A stretch of DNA of 64,000 nucleotides from Allodiplogaster sudhausi (Eukaryota; Nematoda; Chromadorea; Rhabditida; Diplogasteridae). This document shows, in pieces, positions 11,884 through 24,371 of this stretch (positions within the stretch are counted from its first letter, which is position 1; each line of letters begins with the position of its first letter). The notes below the pieces were generated by a model. It searched no databases. It was not told the origin of the DNA and saw only the letters and a list, made by a program, of their open reading frames with translations. The stretch is from NCBI GenBank assembly GCA_945643635.1, contig CALZFC010000354.1, forward strand, positions 2,306,001-2,370,000, given 5' to 3'. A program made the position numbers and the translations under genes.

Positions 11884-14546
11884 CTATTTGTTTACATACA
11901 TGTTTCTGATGACCCTCTCGGTCACAGCGCGTTGCAGAAGTCCCTCATCTGCATAGACACTTTTAAAACGTCTAACAAGAGCTGCGTCTTCTTTGTGCGT
12001 GTGTTCCACTCCTTGCTCCGAAAATGCAGCAAGCGTCTTAAACTGCCGGAAGAATGGCAGAGTGTGCTCGAGAAGAGAATGGACCTTCAAGCTGTGTTTA
12101 TAGGCCGACACGCAGTCTTCGAATGCAGTGCAAAACTCTATCAGAGCAGGAGCGTAGTCGTCGATCTCATTGTCGGTGTAAAATCGAGCAGTGAAGAACT
12201 TCTCAAGCCTCTCCATAGCAACAAGAGTATCTCGGAGCTTCTCACCACGTTCAACGAAAGATTGAGGAAGTCCAGGGAAGATGATGACGGGAAGAAGCTC
12301 GTCAAAACGTTCCAAGACTTTCGCAACTGCATTACCAGAGAGCTGAGCAAGATGAAGAGTGCGAGGAATGCCCATACGACGGGCGAGAAGACAACGAAGA
12401 GGGCCATGTTCTCGATCTCACACCACTCGACGCATGACTTCAGCCTGCCTGACCGCCTCGGCAGCTGCTGACGTCGCCGTAGCCAGTGCAGACCGCGTCT
12501 CGATACGAGCTGCATCCTGCGAAGAGCGTAGAGACACGCCTTGACACTCGAGACAGAGTCCACCGCCGCTCTTCCAGAATTGGCAGACACGATGGAAACG
12601 GCGCATGCATGTTCTACACGACTCAACACGGGAGAGAGAGGGATGCCAGTAGTTCTTGCTCGTGTCACAGGCAAGAAAGCAGTGCGTCGACAAGCAGGCA
12701 GAGTTCCTTCTCGATACGCGACTGAGGCACCCACAACGTCCCGCGCAATGATCGGTGAGAATAGCATCGAGTCGACCAAGAGAAGCGCCCGCATGCTTCG
12801 CCGAATGAAGCTGGCCAGACAGTTTTTGCCATTCAGCTCGTACTCCTTCACCAGTCTGGACTTTGCACCATCTTCCACAGGAATCTCACAGTCGACACCT
12901 TCTGCATGAAGGGACGCCTCGAGAAACAACTTTTCAACCTGCACCATGAGAGCACCACCGATGCCGAGACGCATGTGAAGAATCGGAGGCACGACTTGAT
13001 GAAGTGGGATGGAAACGAGAGGAGTCAAGGAGATAGAGTGATGAGATCGAAATATTTCGCCATTGATAACATCACGTTGAGACATCGACTTCGAGGGATC
13101 CGCGCGAGCAGCAACTGCCGCCTCCACAGCGCGAGATGCCGCCAGAATGCTCTCGAGAGTTCTCAGCGGGCCCGTAATGAGTTCGTCCTTCCGTCGTTCC
13201 GTGAGGCACTGGATGCAGAAAAATGTCGCGGAAGCCCCCTGATGGCCGAATAACAACGAAGCCGTCTTGAAGTCACACGCCAGGAACCATCGAATAGGAA
13301 TAACACGACCATCAGGAGAAGTGATAGAGGTTATGGCTGCACATTCGTTCAACACCTCTCCGAACAACGACTTAAAGTTGCCACGGCTCTCATCTCCATT
13401 TGCAAATACGAGTGGAAAGTGGCCCCGCGGAGAGTTGGCGCTTTCAATGTCGACCCGCGCCACCGTAAGCTTGAGCCACGATCCTCCGCCGTCTAAACTC
13501 AGGCAGTACCATCTCTCTCCATCGAACGCCGGAGGAAGTTGCACCCCCGAGGCCTGTGTCCATTCGTCGACTCGAGAAAGCAATAATTGAACTGAGCGAA
13601 CGCGGCAGACAGGAACTGAAGCACGACGATTCGCAGCGACTCGCAGATCAACAGATGTGGTCAAGTACAGATCCCCCACCCTGTAAACCCAGGACTTGTG
13701 AAGAGCGACTCTGGAGTAGACCGAATCGCAGAAGACATCCTAAGGTCTAAGAAAGTTGACGATTTCCATCATGACGTGCCACGATATTCCATGCTGCAGC
13801 ATGAAATTCAACTGTTCCGTGCTCGTCCACAGTGGCGCGATAGAATCCAACTTCAAAGCCGAGGATATCAAAGACACGACCGCCACCCTCTCAGCCTCCG
13901 ATATGTCCTCGACAAGGATTCTACCACCCGTGACAGCAAGGAGAACTACATCCGATATGTGCTTTCTGCGGAAAAAGCGCGCAGTTGGTCGAAGTTGGCT
14001 GATAGGCTTGTAGTGTGGAGGGCGTTTCTTCTTCGGTCTTGGAAAGTTGTCAATCGTCGCCCGCGCTGCCTCTAATTCACTCGACAGTCTTCTGATTTCT
14101 TGTTCCTTACACTCAAGAGATGCCAAAGCACGCCCAAGGCGACACGCTAAACCCGCTGGCAAATCGCGCTTCTTTGTCGTCTCACGCAAACGGTCTTGCA
14201 GCTCTACATTCAACTTTTCTAGTTCTTCAACTCGACCACGGCATTTCGCCAAATCGATTGAAAGGTGGCGGCAATTAGAACAAGGGGCGCTACTAGAGAA
14301 GTCATCATCTAAATCAATAAAACAATGAGCACCTATTTAAAACCTGTAATGTCTGAAAACCTGTAATATCTGAAACTCTGTAATATCTGAAAGCTTGAAA
14401 TATCTGGGGAAAAAAATAAAAACCTTATGGAAAAGATTTATGTTTATATATTATGCTTGTTAAAAGAATATATTTAAAATGAAATAAAATATCGCACCAG
14501 AATCAGGCGGGTGCTGTTGCTTCCGCTTCCGGTTCGACGATGACAT
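11884..14546 (-). CDS. Transposase-like protein with coiled coil and Cys/His cluster, about 749 aa, five exons
   Basis: Model (minus strand): 14546-14498, 14308-13783, 13680-12852, 12810-12424, 12342-11884. All phases close and no stop is crossed. The start gives MSSSNRKRKQQHPPDSDDDF, a basic NLS-like N-terminus. A Leu-rich coiled coil follows (about residues 45-105), then a middle domain with YCLSLDGGGSWLKL, FPLVFANGDES and WFLACDFKTASLLFG. These spaced Asp residues resemble the D...D catalytic pattern of eukaryotic transposase-like proteins. Next comes a Cys/His-rich segment including CRTCMRRFHRVCQFW and GLCLEC. The C-terminal part has SLKVHSLLEHTLPFFRQF and AFSEQGVEHTHK. I recall the H...F...SEQ..E..H arrangement from multicopy transposon-like proteins in animals, but cannot name the family. 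One intron would be only 41 nt (12811-12851). No terminal inverted repeats were found, so it may be a domesticated or end-less copy. Confidence 0.6.
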
Positions 14547-15380
14547 GCTATAAAAAGAGAAAAATTGGGATTACTATAACTTGTTGAGCACGTCATCGTT
14601 AGATTAAAGAACGAACAAAAATTTACGCAACAAAACAACCACAGCATTATTCTAGCTGCTCTTACAATGTGGTATAAAGAAATTAAGCCAAACATACAAA
14701 CAGACTGTTCTGAATTATATTCCACGCACCTGAGCTTCTCGAGTGCTTCACGAGGAGAAACGACCTTGAGCAGCTACTGGGCTAGCGGAGCTGAACAAGT
14801 ACACCGAATGAGCACAATGAACACAATCAATTATCAACTTGGAGGTAGGTAACACAAAACCCTTCCTTATTCTCTTCAAAATCATTGTTACCAGTCAACC
14901 GAAAAAGATCACCCAATTATCGAAGTAATTATGTTTTTAAACTAATTCTCCTATCGCAAAATAAAATCCAACGCAAATACCCACAAAGAAAACCAATGAC
15001 AACTTTCCAAAAATACAAAATAGCCGAAATATAGAGATAACCCAACCTCGGCAATCAAAGGATGAAGAAACGATCGGGCGGGCAGTGAGGCATCGACAAT
15101 TCCTTTAAATTAATTACATAATATGGATACAAACAACAACAACGTCAGAATGGCGTAACAAGTTGCTCACGAAATCCTGGAAATTTTTTTTACCATCCAC
15201 CAAAATACCTAATTTCATACCTGCCTGTTAAATAGCGTAAAATGAGCAAGTGGGAAATTTTTCGGAATTCAAAAAAAAAGCGGGAGATTCAAAATTTTTT
15301 CCCATAGTGTGTGAAAATGAATGCCGCACCACTGTTTCGAAGTGCTGTGTTACGCGTTGCCGGAGCAACCACCAAGGATG
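14547..15380. other. Intergenic, no supported gene
   Basis: AT-rich DNA upstream of the minus-strand transposase-like gene, so it probably includes that gene's promoter. No motif was identified. Confidence 0.4.
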
Positions 15381-15381
15381 A

Positions 15382-15461
15382 GCTGCAGCTTGCTCTGTGG
15401 CCGTATGTTGGGGGGGGGGCTACCGCCAGCCCCAGCACACGGCCACAGAGCAAGCTGCAGC
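15382..15461. repeat. Perfect 23-bp inverted repeat with 34-nt loop
   Basis: gctgcagcttgctctgtggc plus cgt at 15382-15404 is matched by its exact reverse complement at 15439-15461. The loop contains a G10 run. This would make a strong hairpin in RNA or single-stranded DNA. Role unknown. Confidence 0.9.
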
Positions 15462-15809
15462 ACAGAGAAGGGGCCGATTGTCAATAGCCTGCACACCCTT
15501 GATGGTTACAACCAGCAACAGGCCCCCTTGAGGTCTTCGGGTCCAAACTCAGGTGGAAAATAGTGAGGAACGCCAGGAATAATGTGTCTTGCAATTAAAC
15601 ATACATAGTTGTGAAAAAAAAACAATGTTCCGTGAGTGGACTTAACTTTAGTGACGAAGAATTATGTATGCGTCAAAAAACTAATCCAAGTCAAACAATG
15701 GGAACGGCAAACCACGCGCTCTATCGTGGGCTAGTATAAGGCGGGAAAACCGAAGTTTACATCAAAATGCGCGGAATTAAGATTTTTAGAATCGTGAGCC
15801 TGTGTCTAT

Positions 15810-16034
15810 TGTCACGGCCGGGGGGAAAGCCGAACGGCAAACCGGCTGGCGAAGGCGGACCCGCCCTCTCGGGGCGATGCCGCCAACGCCAGCAAGCCGT
15901 TCAGTGTTGGCTAGGCCGACCATGGCGGCTGCCCCGGCCCTGTCCTTTCCCTTTCCCCGTCTCTCTATATATATCATATATGTATAATGTTAGTTAGAAT
16001 AAAGGATATACACCCAAGTCCCGATTCTCCCACA
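15810..16034. mobile_element. Possible solo LTR
   Basis: A GC-rich block starting TGTCACGGCCGG and ending CCCACA, with a TATATATA stretch and an AATAAA signal at the expected internal positions. TG...CA ends and a polyadenylation signal fit a long terminal repeat. No target-site duplication is visible and no second LTR or retroelement gene is nearby, so the call is weak. Confidence 0.3.
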
Positions 16035-16354
16035 TGCTAACCGCTTCTCCGCGACACTATTTCGAAGACGGACGAAATGACAATTTCATCCTGGAAGTTC
16101 ATCAATTCATTTTGAATCGGCGCATACTGATTAGCTTGTCTTTCCTCTTCTTGATGTTGCGCTTCAATTGGTTGATTGGAGGAAAGGCCCAGCTGCCATA
16201 CCTTACAATCATCTGGGGCACATGAGCAACGAGACAGTGAATTTGTGTTGCTGACTCATTCTCTATCAATTGCATGACACGAACATGTCTCTCCTGCCAA
16301 TTTCTATTTTTGGGAATCTCTTCTCTATCTTCTTGGATCTTTCTATTTCTCCCT

Positions 16355-16360
<6 letters not shown>

Positions 16361-16401
<41 letters not shown>

Positions 16402-16402
16402 C
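16361..16402. repeat. (CT)n microsatellite
   Basis: About 40 bp of CT dinucleotides, with further CT-rich DNA to about 16510. Confidence 0.9.
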
Positions 16403-17021
16403 TCAATGATTCTCTCTCCGTGGATCTCAGTCGCTCGCTGTATTTGTCTAGTTCGACCTCTCTCTTTATGTGGACATCTCTCGTTCTCTATTTCGTTGTC
16501 TGTGCAAAAATGAAGATTTAAGTTCAAATCTGAAAATTTCCCGCAATGTGTTTATTTGGTGTAGTTTCTTGTCATTAGTGGTGAAGTTGCCATTTTGCAC
16601 AGCACTCGCATACAGTACCCATCTGAAGGAGCCACACTAGAATTGGCGAGCGCAAGCAACCTGCGAGATTGATCGCTGACTCAAGATAGTTGCGTAATTC
16701 TAGCTGTTCCAAGCGGCCGTTTCATCACATTGCTCCTTTGTCTTGCCATTCATACTTATTTCTTTATTTCTCATAATCCCTTCTTAGTGCGCTTACTTTG
16801 TTGTTGGCTATGTTTGTGCGTATTTGAAATGCAAAATCACAAAATGATTCATTTATTAATGCGTGGTGTTGCGTTGCCGCTTTTCTCTCTGTCTCTCTCT
16901 CTCTCCCTCTTTTATTCTTATTGCTGTAAGGTCCTATGCTAGTCTGGATACAGCACTACTTGCGTTTAATGCCGTATTTTTCGAGCCAGTATTTTCTTAA
17001 GCCTTCACAATTCCAGGTAAG

Positions 17022-20000
17022 ATGTCTCTTCTGCCACCAACCACCAACCATTCCAACGCCGCGAACGGCCTCGCCGAGCAGGACAGCATCATCGATGATG
17101 ACTTTGAAGTCATCCGTCCAGTCGGTGCGTTGGCGGGCGGGCGTTATCAGCTGTTTTATCGTTTACCTTCCCGAGGCACTCCTTATGGGCAGAATGAGAC
17201 TGTTCTGGGATAGTACAGTTACTATTGCCTTAGAGACTAGAATAATTAGTTCGCCAATTCTACTCCGGGAGTTTCTCAGTGGGAGGAACATGGATATAGC
17301 AAGTATGGTTTTCATAATTTCGTCATAGGGGAAGTTATGACAAATTTTGGTCAATTTTTGATCCAAATTGCTTGTAAATCGCCACACGGGGGTTCATTGG
17401 TAAAGATAATATGAATATGATGTTCAGAAGTAACCGAATAGTATTCCATCTCTTTTCGCCCTTAAGCCTTTTAATGCATCCTCTGTGCGATATCCTGGAT
17501 TCATAGTATCATCATCATCATCATCATCATCTGTTTCATGCATACTGCTGACCTCTCGCACCTTTCCAGAGTCCACCTACGAATCGATCGATCCGAACAT
17601 GTCTCTGCTGCCTGCGTCTCTTCTTCCACAGGGGTACGTCGGAGATGACACGTCGATCATTACTACGAATGACAGTGCGCATAACGAGACGGCGCTCCTC
17701 AATCGTCAGTTAATTAAAACTGTCCAGGTCACATTTGTAGTTAATTAAAGGAACGCGATCGTGGAAGAAACAATTAGTGCAGGGTTCGAATCGCAGCATT
17801 CACCCTGGGAACAAGCATTCTCATTGACGCTACTATTTCGCAGATCGCACAAATCAGCTGCGTGAAAATAGTACGCTCAAAATAGAGTGCGAAGGGCCGC
17901 GGCCTCATGACTTTGAAATTGCACACAATTTTTTGGTGATTGGCCTCCTTTAAGTGTAAATATTTGCTATAAAATTCTCGTGGCAAAAATATCCTTGGAT
18001 GAGTCATCATTCCCTTGCCCCCACCCCACTGTTGAGCCCCGCGGACCCCCCCCCCCCCGAGACAGATGCCTCCTTAGAAAATGATTTAAATCACAAGTCA
18101 CGGGATAAAGAAACAGTGTCGAGTTCCTGGCAAGCAAAGTGAAGTAGGATAACAAAAAGGTGGTGGATTCGAGACATGCGCAAAGGCCGCATATAGTTCA
18201 AAAGTTTCATCACATTCCGGGTGAGCAAGGCAACGATGCGAAATAAGGGCAGGGTGGATCTGTAAAATTTAACTACTACTTATTCGCAGTAGCAATATAT
18301 TTCCCCTTGCAGAGTCGGTGTACAGCACGAGCACTTTGGTTGGAGCGGAGGGAGAAGCCCGCAATGGTAGCGTCTACTCTTCTGGCGACTCTTCCTCGGT
18401 CGACATGTACCGCTCTCATGTATGTCTTTCAATTCTTAGTGCTTAACTTTTCAACATGTTTATTAAAATGGTCGTTTCAATATAAAAAAATTAAATAGTT
18501 TGATAGTTCATTTTAATTGTAAGAAAAAGTAAAACTTTTTACAAAAAGCCCACTCAGATGACCGAAACGACCGAACGCCTCGAGAAGCACTTGAAGAAGC
18601 TCGAGGATTTCTCACTTATCGCCGACCAAATTAAGCAGAGCTCGATTCAGGTCTTTTTTCTTTTCTTTTATTTTTATTTCCCGACCTGTTCGGAATATTG
18701 CAAAATTTTGTTGCTCCGGATACTGTGGATTAGCAAGCAAAAGAATACCGTAATTTGTTTTTAACCCGAGCAATAAAAAATATTTCTTTTTCAGTCCACT
18801 GAGCTGAAGTCCGCGATGGAATCTCTTACTTCGGAAAATTCTATGCTGCGCCTGAAATGCGACGAGGCGGAGAAGGAGGTCTCCCTTCTTGTCATAAATG
18901 TAGGCCCAAAATCACGTTGTAGAAATCATTGGAAAAGTGTGCACTTTAAACACTGTGCTAGCTTTTTTAATAGTTGCATAATTAAAACTAAATACTTATT
19001 CAAATTGTCAAATATATGTTTTGACTAACCTTTTTATCTGCAGCTTGCTAGCGTGACGGAGGCTTTCGAAGAGCTCAAGCAGAGCTCCATCACCTCGAGC
19101 GGCCAGGTAAAAATACAATTTGACTTTGTTTTAGTAATTTTACCTCAATATTCGTACTATTATTGCGACATTAAAAAAACTAACTCTTCTTGTTCTCTTA
19201 TTTTTCTTTAATTTACGATTGCTGTTATTTCAGTCGGCCGACCTCCAGGCAAAGATGGACGCGATGGCTATGCAGAGCGGCGAGCTCATCAAGAAGCTCG
19301 AGCTGGCCAACATGGAGGTGATTACGGTATATTTGAGATTGGGTTACGGTATATTTAAGATTGGGTTACGGTATATTTGAGATTGGGTTACGGTATATTT
19401 GAGATTGGGGGTGTGAGGACCATGGGGCATCAAACTAGTCTGCTGTATGTTTCAACTGCCCTTAGATAAACATCATATCTCTTGCTATTAGTAATATCAA
19501 AAAAATTTCATGTTAGGGCTCAAATAAAAAAAGGAGCCCCCAATATAATTCCAGCTCGCGACTCTGAGAGCTGCATCTGTGGAGATGAAGAACAGAGCTA
19601 TTGAGCAAGTCAGCGCTCTCGAGAACCAGAACGCAACTCTCTGCGAGGATCGCGATGAAATGAAAAAGATGGTGAGAGAAAAGAAGAAGTCGAACTTGTC
19701 TTACTGTAGGAGCCATTACTGTAACGTGATGCCGACCTTGAATGCATCCTTCAAGGATGATCCTTAACATTATGTTTAAATTGATCTCACTTTAGCCAAT
19801 TGAACCTTCCGAAAATTCGGGTCTTAACCATCTGGTATTTTTCTTTCTTGTCGGGGTTTTAGCGATGAACCTTACTAAATTAGGTTTAATACGGCTTCTT
19901 CAGATCATGCAGAAGACTGGAATGATTGAGCAGCTTAGTGCTCGTATCATCGAATTGGAGAAGGCGAATCGTGTCTCGGAGGAGCAAGCCGTACGTGCAG

Positions 20001-21393
20001 TTTGTTGAATTAATTAAACGATTAAAAGTTTCATTCATTCAGAGAAGTATAGTTGTTAAAATGTGAGGAACCAGTCCAGAGGTTTCCATTTTAAAGACTT
20101 TGGAAAGACAATTTCAAAGACTTCTTACTATTATTGTGGCTTTATCTTTGGTTTTGTGGAAGAGCAGCCTTACTTTTAGTGTGCAAGAAGGTTTTGATAT
20201 GAAATAATGTTTGTGTCTCACTTTTTGTTGTAATAATCGTAGAATCTAGAAAAAAAAGTCAATGTATACAAATTTAGAACTGCTCGATGACTCTCCTCGC
20301 TCGTTCTCCTTCCTTTGATGAGGTCGAGAAGATGCGCAAGATTATCGAGGACCAGAATCGCAAGATTGATGATCTCAAGTGAGCGTTGCTAAAGTTATTT
20401 GATTTTAACCAAGGTCACCAATTATAGGACTAAATGTGATAATAATTATAATAACAATAATAATCACCTTTATGGATATTTCACCAGTTGTCTTCTAATC
20501 TTCGATGTAGCAATTTAACCTATAATTATGAAAGAAACTTTCTTTAAAAATAATGATATATGCGGTATGAAGAAATGTTATATGAAAATATGTGTATACT
20601 TTATATGTTGAATATTTTGCAGCAACAAGCTTTCGGAGGAGTTCGCGGCGCGCGTTGACGAACACGAGCGGCGTGTCTATGTCGAGGAACAGATGCGATC
20701 TCTGCGTCAATTTGGTAACTTTGCGTACTTTATTATGCAGGATTAGAAAAGAGATTACGTCCATTTCACGTACCAAGCCGGATTTTGTGCCTTACCCGGG
20801 AAGACCATACCCCGGTCAGATTTTGGCACGTAGAAATTCCATTTCTTCTCTCCCACGTTTTGCTTTCCCGGTGTGCCCAAGTGTCGAGAAGCAGAAATTG
20901 ACACTGTTTTTTGCAGAGTCGATTCCGCCCGACCAGGAGGACAAGTCGATGATTGTTCTGAAGATCAGCGAGCTCGAGCAGCTGGTTGGCAGTCTCAAGA
21001 AGAAGGTTTGATACGGGAGATTCTTCGGCATATCATATTTTTATACTTCCTTTTTTCGGATATTTTTAACGATATTAGATAAAATTAAAAAATGTATCGC
21101 TTTTGAGCAAATTTTTTAAAAATATATTTTTGATTTAAATCATCTATGTCTGTTTGCAGATCAGCGATCTGGAGCAGGCTGCCAGCTCAAAGAACAACGA
21201 CTCGGACACCAAGGATGCAATCATTGAAGTGGGAGCGTTTTTTTATGTTTTTATTTAAAATTTTTATATTATAGAAAAAGTTTTATTCCGCACTTTTGTC
21301 AGATGATTCGCTGTAGAAATACCCAAGTTTCTTCCTATTCCTTCGAAACCATGCTTCGTTTTTCCTCCGCTTACATGAACATAATAAATATCT

Positions 21394-21434
<41 letters not shown>

Positions 21435-21596
21435 CATGCCTACTAATATGTTTTCCCCTTTAAGTTAAATATATTTTTTTTAATCCAGGTGATGAGGGAG
21501 GACAGCCTCGAAGCGACTCGTCTCCTTACTGAGAGAGAGCGCATGATTGAGGAGCTCCAGAAGAAGCTGGCCAGATACGGTCTGGACCAGTTTTAA
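17022..21596 (+). CDS. Coiled-coil protein, 443 aa, 14 exons (copy B, the intact family member)
   Basis: Exons: 17022-17124, 17570-17704, 18313-18419, 18558-18650, 18795-18878, 19044-19106, 19234-19317, 19555-19671, 19904-19990, 20278-20378, 20623-20714, 20917-21005, 21160-21228, 21489-21596. Every junction keeps phase. Most exons are also found, with the same boundaries, in one or more of the paralogous copies at 1-777, 28858-31984 and 43227-44741. The N-terminus (exons 1-3) is disordered and Ser/Asp-rich and contains IIDDDFEVIRPV, which fits the acidic-F-x-x-I form of an LC3-interacting motif. From exon 4 on (about residue 116) the protein is almost entirely heptad-like, for example TERLEKHLKKLEDF, MIEELQKKLARYGLDQF. 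There is no transmembrane segment or signal peptide. The family is not recognised; a scaffold or autophagy-adaptor role is only inference. The exon 5 donor could alternatively lie 21 nt downstream. Confidence 0.75.
19323..19410. repeat. Four copies of a 22-bp tandem repeat in intron 7
   Basis: Unit ttacggtatatttgagattg plus gg, repeated about four times with one substitution. It lies directly after the exon 7 donor of coiled-coil copy B. Copy C has a single similar ttatatttgagat at the same place, so the expansion is specific to copy B. Confidence 0.9.
21392..21432. repeat. (TA)n microsatellite in intron 13 of copy B
   Basis: About 38 bp of TA dinucleotides. Confidence 0.9.
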
Positions 21597-22551
21597 GCTG
21601 GACCCGGATCACACTCGTCATGTTGACCCTCAAACAAGCCCATGTCCATAGAACCTCCCATCTTTCATTTACTCTTGAATGAACCATTGCCGCATATATT
21701 CTTACTGTTCGTGAATCTTTTTCTGCTTACATCTGTTTATTTCTCATTCTCTCGAGAATTTTCTATTGATTTATCTTTTGCTCTCATTATTGATTTTTTT
21801 TTGATGTCCTGAACACATTATTTTGCCCTCATCAACCTCCTATTAGCGTTGTCGACGTTAGCTTTGCCAAAACGGTCTAGAGAATCAGCAATGACGGAGT
21901 AGACAGTGACTGGTTAGCCATCGATGACTTGTTATTCAATCTTCTTCTTTCTATTCAGTAATTATTACTGCCTAACTTCTTGTTTATGTTGTGAAATGAC
22001 ATTGTTTATTCTCTCAGATTGCAGCTTCCTTGCAAACAACTTTTTCTTTCTAACATGCAACTTCGTTTTCCAAAACAAACAATTTCCACTTTACAGTCAC
22101 CGATGTACATAGATACTGTATATATTGTTATTGTAACACCGTGTTGTTCAGTAAATAACTGACGAGAAGCGTATCTTTTCACATCATTGAATTGTGTATC
22201 ACAAATTGGGTGGGATATGTATGTCCACTGCAAGGAATTCATGCAAGAGAGGATCGATTAGGAGGTTCCATCGGGCGAGATGTCTCGTAGAGTTTCACAT
22301 GGTGGCGATACTTTCTCTCTGACTGAGCACAGGAGGTTTTGTGATAGCGGCCGACACTTTGGAAGCGGTCAATGTTCAATAAATTCATTAAAATATAATT
22401 ACAAGGGCCATGTCTCTCTTTCTCTAATTCCCTGCTTCTCTCTCGCACTTATATCTCTTCTGTTCCTCTTTCTACCTCTCGTTCTATCTCTCACTCGCTC
22501 TCTCTTGCTCTCTCTCTCTCTCTCTTCCTCTCTTTCTGTCGCACACACACA

Positions 22552-22601
<50 letters not shown>

Positions 22602-23038
22602 CTCATTGTCAGATAATCAATGTCTCGTCACGTGGCCGTGATCATGCGACCGATGACGTCATTCTCGAGCTGCATCCAGGCCAGCAGTCGTGCATACTGC
22701 CGACGACAAGCTTCGCATCTTCTCGTGCCGAGATCAAGTCAGTCAATTATACTGTAATATGCGAGTATACGGTAATCAAATGATTGGAATGCTTGCTTGT
22801 TATGGGGAACGCTGGATTACCACAATTCAGCAACATCACGCTGCATTTTATGAATTTTAAACGAGCAATTTGACAGAGAGATATGAGAATGTATATCACT
22901 GCATGTTATCTCTCTCCTTCTTCCACTATATCTCATACTCTTCCTCTCCCCCTCACCCACTCATTCTTCTCTCTCTCTCTCGTCTTCTCCTTCTCCCTCT
23001 ATGTCTCACTCTCCGTCTCTTTCTCTGTTTTCTATCTT

Positions 23039-23069
<31 letters not shown>

Positions 23070-23245
23070 GTTCCAATCATTCCCTCATGCTGTTATCATT
23101 TGTATGCGCTGCCGGGTTGCTATCAAAGACAGCACCTTTTTTAACTGCCCTGCAATCGTTCCCACGTGTCGATGAAAGGGTTAGATCGAAGACCACTGCT
23201 CTTCCAGTTCTTGTCTATTCTCTTCACTCATTCTCTCACTCTCTC

Positions 23246-23284
<39 letters not shown>

Positions 23285-23886
23285 CTTTCGTTTGATCTCT
23301 CTCTCTCTCTCGCTCTTTCTCTCTTTCTTAATCTTCGTATCTCTTTCTCTTTCTCTTTTTCTATTCACCAATCGTGTCGGGACCTTCCGACATGTCATCG
23401 TATGGCTGCCTCAACATCAGAGAAGCGTCAATCTCACACACTGATAAGATTGTGCTCGGGTCGGAGAGGATATCTTAGAGTGAACATTCGGAAGCAACGA
23501 AAGGAAGCATTTTCCAGAGCGCGTCTTATTGTCAGCATTTCTTTTCGCGAAACATTCTGTAATAGTGAAGACAACGGATTCATCGCTAGCGAGATTGAAC
23601 GATGAGAGCTGTAAATTCATTGTATTTGACCCTTTATCAATTAAACAAAATTATTCACGTGGTACAAAATATACAGCCATTTATGTTTTTACAGTTTTAT
23701 TTGGATTGCTAAAAATACAAATTAAAATTAAATGTCATATTTTTTATGTCACGTTTTTGTCAAAGCAACTTTCACAGTACAGCCGCAGAAAAAAGGACCA
23801 CTTGTCGACCAATAAACATGGTAGATCGCTCGTAACTTCCTGCCAATATCTCTGCTCCACAGTTCCTTGCTCTTCCACGAACTCTT

Positions 23887-23923
<37 letters not shown>

Positions 23924-24371
23924 AAAATTTTATCTCTCTTTCTGTATCTCTTTCTTTCTCTCTGCTCAACAGCTATCTCGTTCTCTCTAGCACTTCTATT
24001 TACCTCTCTATCTAATCTTTGCGTTTGGGTTTCGTGATCGGTCAGCTCTTGTCTGTGCTCCCAATCACATTTCTTTTTTTATAGCATCAAGAAATCATCA
24101 TTTCCTTTGTGGGATGGTTTCACTTCTCATTGAAGATCTAAAGTTTCCACGATTTTTCTTCTTCTCCTGATTAGTCGTGATATTACATTGTTGAAAAATT
24201 ATGTATGTCGTGTACTGCAATTTCAATACTTTGTTGGCGGTGTTGTTGTAAAGTTAGTGTAGAAAACAATTAGCAATCGGCATGCGAGCTCACATAAAAA
24301 ATAGGTAGGATGGTCATTTCTGCAAAAAATTATGGGAATTAAATTCATTGGAATAAAAAAAAAACTTCAAA
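21597..24371. other. Intergenic region dominated by (CT)n tracts
   Basis: Strong CT-dinucleotide runs lie at about 22552-22598, 23240-23282, 23296-23340 and 23890-23920, always pyrimidines on the plus strand, with (TCTG)n at 23038-23062. One exon-like block (22613-22738) sits between a CT tract ending TTGTCAG and a GTCAGT donor and encodes IINVSSRGRDHATDDVILEL and more. It could not be linked to other exons, so no gene is called. Confidence 0.5.

Noticed and set aside
12541..14075. Several plus-strand open frames opposite the transposase-like gene
   Set aside because: They are antisense shadows of GC-rich exons. The minus-strand reading has in-phase introns, Cys/His cluster and NLS.
17775..17800. 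GGTTCGAATCGC resembling a tRNA B box
   Set aside because: No A box at the right distance on either strand and no T-stem pairing.
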